Positions 59,721-64,000 of a stretch of DNA of 64,000 nucleotides are shown here, piece after piece (within the stretch, counting starts at the first letter, position 1; the number at the start of each line of letters is the position of its first letter). The stretch spans positions 62,001 to 126,000 of the forward strand of contig NZ_AUWR01000018.1 in assembly GCF_000455125.1 (NCBI RefSeq). The letters run 5' to 3'. Position numbers and translations under genes: made by a program. Origin of the DNA: Mycobacterium sp. UM_WGJ (lineage in GTDB: Bacteria > Actinomycetota > Actinomycetes > Mycobacteriales > Mycobacteriaceae). The notes below the pieces were generated by a model, which made no database searches, was not told the origin of the DNA, and saw nothing but the letters and a program-made list of their open reading frames with translations.

Positions 59721-60800
59721 CTAGGGGGTCAGCAGGCCGAAGGCTTCCAACAAGTCGGTGACCAGTGTGTCGCCGGTGATCGCCAGGGTGCTGCCGTCGG
59801 GCAGAAAGCTGGCCAGGAAGGTGCCCAGGCTCTGCTCACCCCAGGTTTCGCCGGAGGGATCGAGCAGCGTCCCGCCGAACGGGAGGCCGTCGAGGTACTT
59901 GTCCCAGGTCTGCGCGGGATTCAAGCTGAACAACAGCGCCAGCGTCGCGTTGTCCATGGTGGTGCTGTTGGTGGAGCTGACCGGCAGGATGTGCAGGTAC
60001 TCCCCCAGCGTGTAGGCGCTGCCGGCCAGAACGGTGGTGGCGCCGAGGCCCGAGTACGCGTGTTGGGTGATGTCGGCGGTAGGAACGGTCAGTATCGCGC
60101 TCAACCAGTCGACCAGCGAGCTGTTTACGGTCAGATCGGGATGGCTGGTGATATTCAGCAAGGCGCCGCAGGTCAGGGTGCAGTCGTCGACGTTCAGGTT
60201 CTCCAGACCCAGCGCGTTGATCATGCCGGCGAACTGACCGAGCAGAGTTCCCAAGCCCACCGCGTTGGCCAGGTCGGTCAGCGAATGCGCACCGGCACCG
60301 TCGCCCAGAACGACATCCACCAGCTCACCGAGGTCCACGTTGCCGATCGGCACGCCGTCCACCAAGAACAGACTGCCGGTACCCAGCAGCGACTGCACCG
60401 CGGCGTTCGAGCTGTAGAGCGGCTCGGTGAGCGAGATCCCGAAGAGGTCGGCGATGCCGGCCAGGGTGGTGGAGTCGGGATTGAACGAGGCCAGCAGGGC
60501 CGATACATCCGAGCTGACACTCAGCGGCGTGCTGGTCCCGGGGACATTGCCCAGGGCGGCCAGCACCTGATTGAGATCCCCCAGCGACATGGTGTCCAGC
60601 AGGGCCTGCAGGCTCTGCGTGAATGTCGGGTACGCCGTCAGCACCACTTGGTGCTGCGTCGAGGCGGTCGACGGGCCGGGGAGCTGCGGGCCGCCCGCAC
60701 CGGCACCGAGCAGGCCGGTCCCGGCGACCACGGCGACGGCTAGCGCGCCCCCCAGTACGGACAGCTGGCGAGAGCGCCACACCCCGATTCCACCCGCCAT
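59721..60800 (-). CDS. Secreted protein of unknown family (paralogue B)
   Basis: A 359-residue protein with a signal peptide (SVLGGALAVAVVAGTGLLGA) and the same pattern as paralogue A: AYPTFTQSLQALLDTMSLGD, TPLSVSSDVSALLASFNPDS, and the end WGEQSLGTFLASFLPDGSTL then ITGDTLVTDLLEAFGLLTP. One Cys pair (DDCTLTCGA) is the only obvious local feature. ATG 60800 is chosen; an open frame reaching to 60881 has no better start. Role unknown. Confidence 0.8.
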   Translation of the reverse strand: MAGGIGVWRSRQLSVLGGALAVAVVAGTGLLGAGAGGPQLPGPSTASTQHQVVLTAYPTFTQSLQALLDTMSLGDLNQVLAALGNVPGTSTPLSVSSDVSALLASFNPDSTTLAGIADLFGISLTEPLYSSNAAVQSLLGTGSLFLVDGVPIGNVDLGELVDVVLGDGAGAHSLTDLANAVGLGTLLGQFAGMINALGLENLNVDDCTLTCGALLNITSHPDLTVNSSLVDWLSAILTVPTADITQHAYSGLGATTVLAGSAYTLGEYLHILPVSSTNSTTMDNATLALLFSLNPAQTWDKYLDGLPFGGTLLDPSGETWGEQSLGTFLASFLPDGSTLAITGDTLVTDLLEAFGLLTP

Positions 60801-60957
60801 GACCCGCCCCTTCCCCGCGCCCGGATCCCGCAAGTGATCCGGCTCATGGCAGAAAATAGCCCTGTCCGAAATGTGTGTCAAACAGATGTGAATGCTGATA
60901 TCAGCCTAAAAGGCCGGAATAATTCCTAGAATCGTACCCACAGTAATGACATCCTGT

Positions 60958-62670
60958 TCAGGTAAGCGGAATCGGCTCCAGAATTTCGGCCCGCGCCTCG
61001 GGGGCGCTGACGCGCAGCGCATCCGCCGACGCGTCGTCGGGCTGTTCCTGCGACAGGATCTCGGCCTCCACCCGCGCGGTGTAGTTGGCCACCTCCCGCT
61101 CGACGGCCGCATCGTCCCAGCCGAGCACCGCCGCCATCACTTCGGCGACCTCGCGCGCACAGTTCACCCCACGGTGGGCGTACTCGATGGAGATCCGGGT
61201 CCGCCGGGCCAACACGTCTTCCAGATGCAAGGCACCCTCGGCGGCGACCGCGTAAGCGACTTCCACCTTCAGGTAGGTGGGCGCCTCGGCGATCGGGTCC
61301 AGCAGATCCGGTTGTCCGTCGGCCAACGCCAGCACGTCATGGATCAGCGAGCCGTAGCGATCCAGCAGATGCCGCACCCGGTAGGGGTGCAGGCCCTGGT
61401 GGGCACCCACGTGTTCGGCCTGGTTGACCAGCGCGAAATAGCCGTCGGCGCCCAGCAGCGGCACCTTCTCGGTGATCGAGGGCGCCACCCGCGTCGGGAT
61501 GTACTCGGCGGCGGCGTCGATCGCGTCAGCGGCCATCACCCGGTAGGTGGTGTACTTGCCGCCGGCGATCGCCACCAGGCCCGGCGCCGGAACCGCGACC
61601 GCGTGCTCGCGCGACAGCTTCGAGGTGTCGTCGTTCTCCCCCGCCAGCAGCGGCCGCAGCCCGGCGTACACACCTTCGATGTCGGCGTGGGTCAACGGCG
61701 TGGCCAGGGCGGTGTTGACGTGGGTCAGGATGTAGTCGATGTCGGCCTTGGTGGCCGCCGGATGGGCCAGATCCAGGTTCCAGTCGGTGTCGGTGGTGCC
61801 GATGATCCAGTGGGTGCCCCACGGGATGACGAACAGCACCGACTTCTCGGTCCGCAGGATGATCGCCGCTTCCGAAACGATCCGGTCCCGCGGCACCACG
61901 ATGTGCACGCCCTTGGAAGCCCGGACGTGGAACCGACCGCGCTGGCGCGACAGCGCCTGGATCTCATCGGTCCACACCCCGGTGGCGTTGACCACGACGT
62001 GGCCGTGGACTTCGGTAACTGCACCGTCCTCGGAGTCGCGGACCCGCACGCCGGTCACCCGGTCACCTTCGCGCAGTAGCGCGACGACCTGGCTGGAGGT
62101 ACGGATCACCGCCCCGTAGTGCCCCGCGGTGCGCGCGACGGTGAGGGTGTGGCGGGCGTCGTCGACGACCGTGTCGTAGTAGCGAATCCCGCCGATCAAC
62201 GCGCTGCGCTTCAGTCCCGGGCACAGGCGCAGTGCGCCCGCGCGCGTCAGATGCCGTTGCGCGGGAACAGATTTCGCCCCACCCAGTTGGTCGTAGAGGA
62301 AGATCCCGCTGGCCACATACGGGCGTTCCCACCACCGCCGGGTCAGGGGGTACAGAAACGGCAGTGGCTTGACCAGGTGCGGCGCCAGCGTGGTCAGCGA
62401 CAGCTCGCGTTCGTGCAGTGCCTCGCGCACCAGCCCGAACTCCAACTGCTCGAGGTAGCGCAGTCCACCGTGGAACATCTTCGAACTTCGGCTCGACGTC
62501 CCGGCGGCGAAGTCACGCGCCTCGACCAGTGCCACCTTGAGGCCACGGGTGGCGGCGTCGAGTGCGCAGCCGGCGCCCACCACCCCGGCGCCGATCACCA
62601 CTACGTCGAACTGCTCACTGCCCAGTCGTTCCCAGGCTCGTGCTCGTTGGTCCGGTCCCAGCGTGCTCAC
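60958..62670 (-). CDS. glpD: Glycerol-3-phosphate dehydrogenase (FAD)
   Basis: The 570-residue GlpD-type flavoprotein has the FAD motif VVVIGAGVVGAGCALDAATR near residue 23, SSRSSKMFHGGLRYLEQLEF, SKGVHIVVPRDRI, GTTDTDWNLDL and IAGGKYTTYRVMA, and a C-terminal helical domain. It oxidises glycerol-3-phosphate to dihydroxyacetone phosphate, passing electrons to quinone at the membrane. Same locus as glpD2 (Rv3302c), next to lpdA. Confidence 0.95.
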   Translation of the reverse strand: MSTLGPDQRARAWERLGSEQFDVVVIGAGVVGAGCALDAATRGLKVALVEARDFAAGTSSRSSKMFHGGLRYLEQLEFGLVREALHERELSLTTLAPHLVKPLPFLYPLTRRWWERPYVASGIFLYDQLGGAKSVPAQRHLTRAGALRLCPGLKRSALIGGIRYYDTVVDDARHTLTVARTAGHYGAVIRTSSQVVALLREGDRVTGVRVRDSEDGAVTEVHGHVVVNATGVWTDEIQALSRQRGRFHVRASKGVHIVVPRDRIVSEAAIILRTEKSVLFVIPWGTHWIIGTTDTDWNLDLAHPAATKADIDYILTHVNTALATPLTHADIEGVYAGLRPLLAGENDDTSKLSREHAVAVPAPGLVAIAGGKYTTYRVMAADAIDAAAEYIPTRVAPSITEKVPLLGADGYFALVNQAEHVGAHQGLHPYRVRHLLDRYGSLIHDVLALADGQPDLLDPIAEAPTYLKVEVAYAVAAEGALHLEDVLARRTRISIEYAHRGVNCAREVAEVMAAVLGWDDAAVEREVANYTARVEAEILSQEQPDDASADALRVSAPEARAEILEPIPLT

Positions 62671-62732
62671 GTGTGCCAGGCTACGTGGCCGCCCGCCCCG
62701 ACACTCTGTGACGCTCGGTTCAGCACTGCTGC

Positions 62733-64000
62733 TCAGTCGAGGTCGTCGTGCGTCATCAGCCGGCGGGCCGCTTCGGTGAGCGAGCCCGACAGCGACGGAT
62801 AGACCGCCAGCGTCTGGGCCAGGTCGGCCACCGTGATCCGGTTCTGCACCGCCAGCGCGATCGGCAGGATCAGCTCGGAGGCGATCGGGGCCACCACCAC
62901 CCCGCCGATCACCGTGCCGGTGGCCGGCCGGCAGAACAGCTTGAGGAAGCCGTAGCGCATCCGGCTCATCTTCGCCCGAGCGTTGGTCTGCAACGGCAGC
63001 ATGACGGTCCGGGCCGGAACCGTGCCGTCGTCGATCTGGGACTGCGGCACCCCGACCGCGGCGATCTCTGGCCGGGTGAACACCGCGGCCGCCACCGTAC
63101 GCAGCCGGATCGGAGCCACCGCGTCGCCCAGCGCGTGATACATCGCGATCCGGCCCTGCATGGCCGCGACCGACGCCAACGGCAGCAGGCCGGTGCAGTC
63201 ACCGGCCGCGTAGATCCCGGGTACCGACGTCCGCGATACCCGGTCCACCTGCAGGTAGTTGCCCGGCGCGAGCTTGATCCCGACCCGCTCCAGGCCCAGT
63301 CCGGACGTGTTGGGCACGGAGCCGACCGTCATCAGCGCATGGCTGCCCGCCACGGTGCGGCCATCGGTCATGGTGACCAGCACCCCGTCGCCCTCGCGGG
63401 TCACGGAGGCGGCCCGGGCGTTCTTGACCAGGGTCACGCCGCGTTCGGCGAAAACAGTCTCGAGCACCCGAGCGGCGTCGGGATCCTCGTGCGGCAGCAC
63501 CCGGTCACGGCTGGCCACCACTGTCACCTTGACGCCGAGTTCGGTGTAGGCGTTGGCGAACTCCGCGCCGGTGACCCCCGAACCCACCACGACGAGGTGC
63601 TCGGGCAACGTGTGCAGGTCATAAAGCTGGCGCCAGGTCAGGATGCGTTCGCCGTCCGGCTCGGCGCTGGGCAAGGTGCGCGGGCTGGCCCCGGTGGCGA
63701 TCAACACCACATCGGCGTCGAGCACACGCTGCCCTCCTCCGTCGTGCTCGGCGACCAGAATCCGATGATGAGCCAGGCCGGATTCGGCGTCGATCAGTTC
63801 CCCGCGGCCGGCGATGACCTGGACTCCGGAGTTGATCAGCTGCGTGCGGATGTCATCGGACTGCGCCGCGGCCAGGGACTTCACCCGCTCATGGATCTGA
63901 TTCAGCTCGATCTGGGCGTCGGTGAAGTGGATGTCGAAACCCAGGTGCGGGGCACGCCGTAGCTCGGTGCGCACCCCCGACGAGGCGATGAAGGTCTTGG
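62733..64000 (-). CDS. lpdA: NAD(P)H-quinone dehydrogenase LpdA (partial)
   Basis: The visible 422 codons encode most of a flavoprotein disulphide reductase-like enzyme; the N-terminal FAD motif and the start lie right of the window. Present are the NAD-binding HLVVVGSGVTGAEFANAYTE, GIYAAGDCTGLLPLASVAAM (second FAD site) and the dimer domain with AAAVFTRPEIAAVGVPQSQI. It closely resembles Rv3303c, which lacks lipoamide dehydrogenase activity and reduces quinones. Coding order next to glpD is as in M. tuberculosis. Confidence 0.95.
   Translation of the reverse strand, partial: KTFIASSGVRTELRRAPHLGFDIHFTDAQIELNQIHERVKSLAAAQSDDIRTQLINSGVQVIAGRGELIDAESGLAHHRILVAEHDGGGQRVLDADVVLIATGASPRTLPSAEPDGERILTWRQLYDLHTLPEHLVVVGSGVTGAEFANAYTELGVKVTVVASRDRVLPHEDPDAARVLETVFAERGVTLVKNARAASVTREGDGVLVTMTDGRTVAGSHALMTVGSVPNTSGLGLERVGIKLAPGNYLQVDRVSRTSVPGIYAAGDCTGLLPLASVAAMQGRIAMYHALGDAVAPIRLRTVAAAVFTRPEIAAVGVPQSQIDDGTVPARTVMLPLQTNARAKMSRMRYGFLKLFCRPATGTVIGGVVVAPIASELILPIALAVQNRITVADLAQTLAVYPSLSGSLTEAARRLMTHDDLD

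Overview
The window comes from a high-GC mycobacterium outside the M. tuberculosis complex; the species cannot be named from sequence alone. The evidence is sigF with its rsbW (usfX) and usfY partners, an MPT63 homologue, an antigen-85-type mycolyltransferase, a mycobacterial hemophore, F420-type LLM oxidoreductases, Lhr next to Nei, and GlpD next to LpdA. Order over roughly the last 18 kb (sigF, rsbW, usfY, small membrane gene, lhr, nei, pseudouridine synthase, glpD, lpdA) matches the M. tuberculosis Rv3286c-Rv3303c neighbourhood as I remember it, with many insertions and losses.

Layout. 1-3300: a ChaB/Rho-N gene heading an Mrp-type cation/proton antiporter operon that runs off the left edge. 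3300-8200: universal stress protein, a plus-strand SDR remnant, and a GMC oxidoreductase operon. 8280-12000: small membrane proteins, two overlapping MEDS-domain sensors (one anti-sigma kinase type, one STAS antagonist type), and Hsp20 divergent from a MerR regulator across a palindrome. 12000-18900: methyltransferase/CDGSH, enolase-superfamily enzyme, TPP enzyme, UdgX plus LLM oxidoreductase, a decayed nucleotide-sugar locus, MPT63. 19000-27700: a signalling block (PAS-ANTAR, CheB, STAS-HATPase, CheR-PAS, GAF-ANTAR, STAS) and two glycosyltransferases. 27700-42300: MFS, cutinases, mycolyltransferase, hemerythrin operon, PLP decarboxylase operon, molybdopterin/cytochrome b oxidoreductase with a deleted Rieske partner, hemophore, GH15. 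42200-51300: alcohol dehydrogenase, Mn-catalase, hemerythrin, FAD-Rieske oxidase, rsbW-sigF, usfY, CsbD, GlnR-like regulator. 51300-64000: lhr-nei, lipoprotein, pseudouridine synthase, two paralogous secreted proteins of unknown family, glpD, lpdA (cut by the right edge).

The unifying signal is regulatory. Reading both strands by eye I found 13 exact matches to the mycobacterial SigF promoter pattern GTTT-N15/16-GGGTA and 8 with one mismatch, nearly all just upstream of genes. Products are those of a general stress response: catalase, hemerythrins, UdgX, redox enzymes, CsbD, mycolyltransferase-era envelope proteins, compatible small proteins. Three pairs of these promoters are divergent. Five sit exactly 10 nt before a start codon, implying leaderless mRNAs. 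The block therefore reads as a physically clustered SigF regulon around sigF, carrying several candidate input sensors.

The region is also eroding or contains assembly errors: three genes have single-base frameshifts (22261, about 25749, about 33819), a deletion fuses DUF1360 to a Rieske gene (38720), and SDR and epimerase/UDP-glucose dehydrogenase fragments remain. No tRNA, rRNA, CRISPR array, insertion sequence or attachment site was seen.
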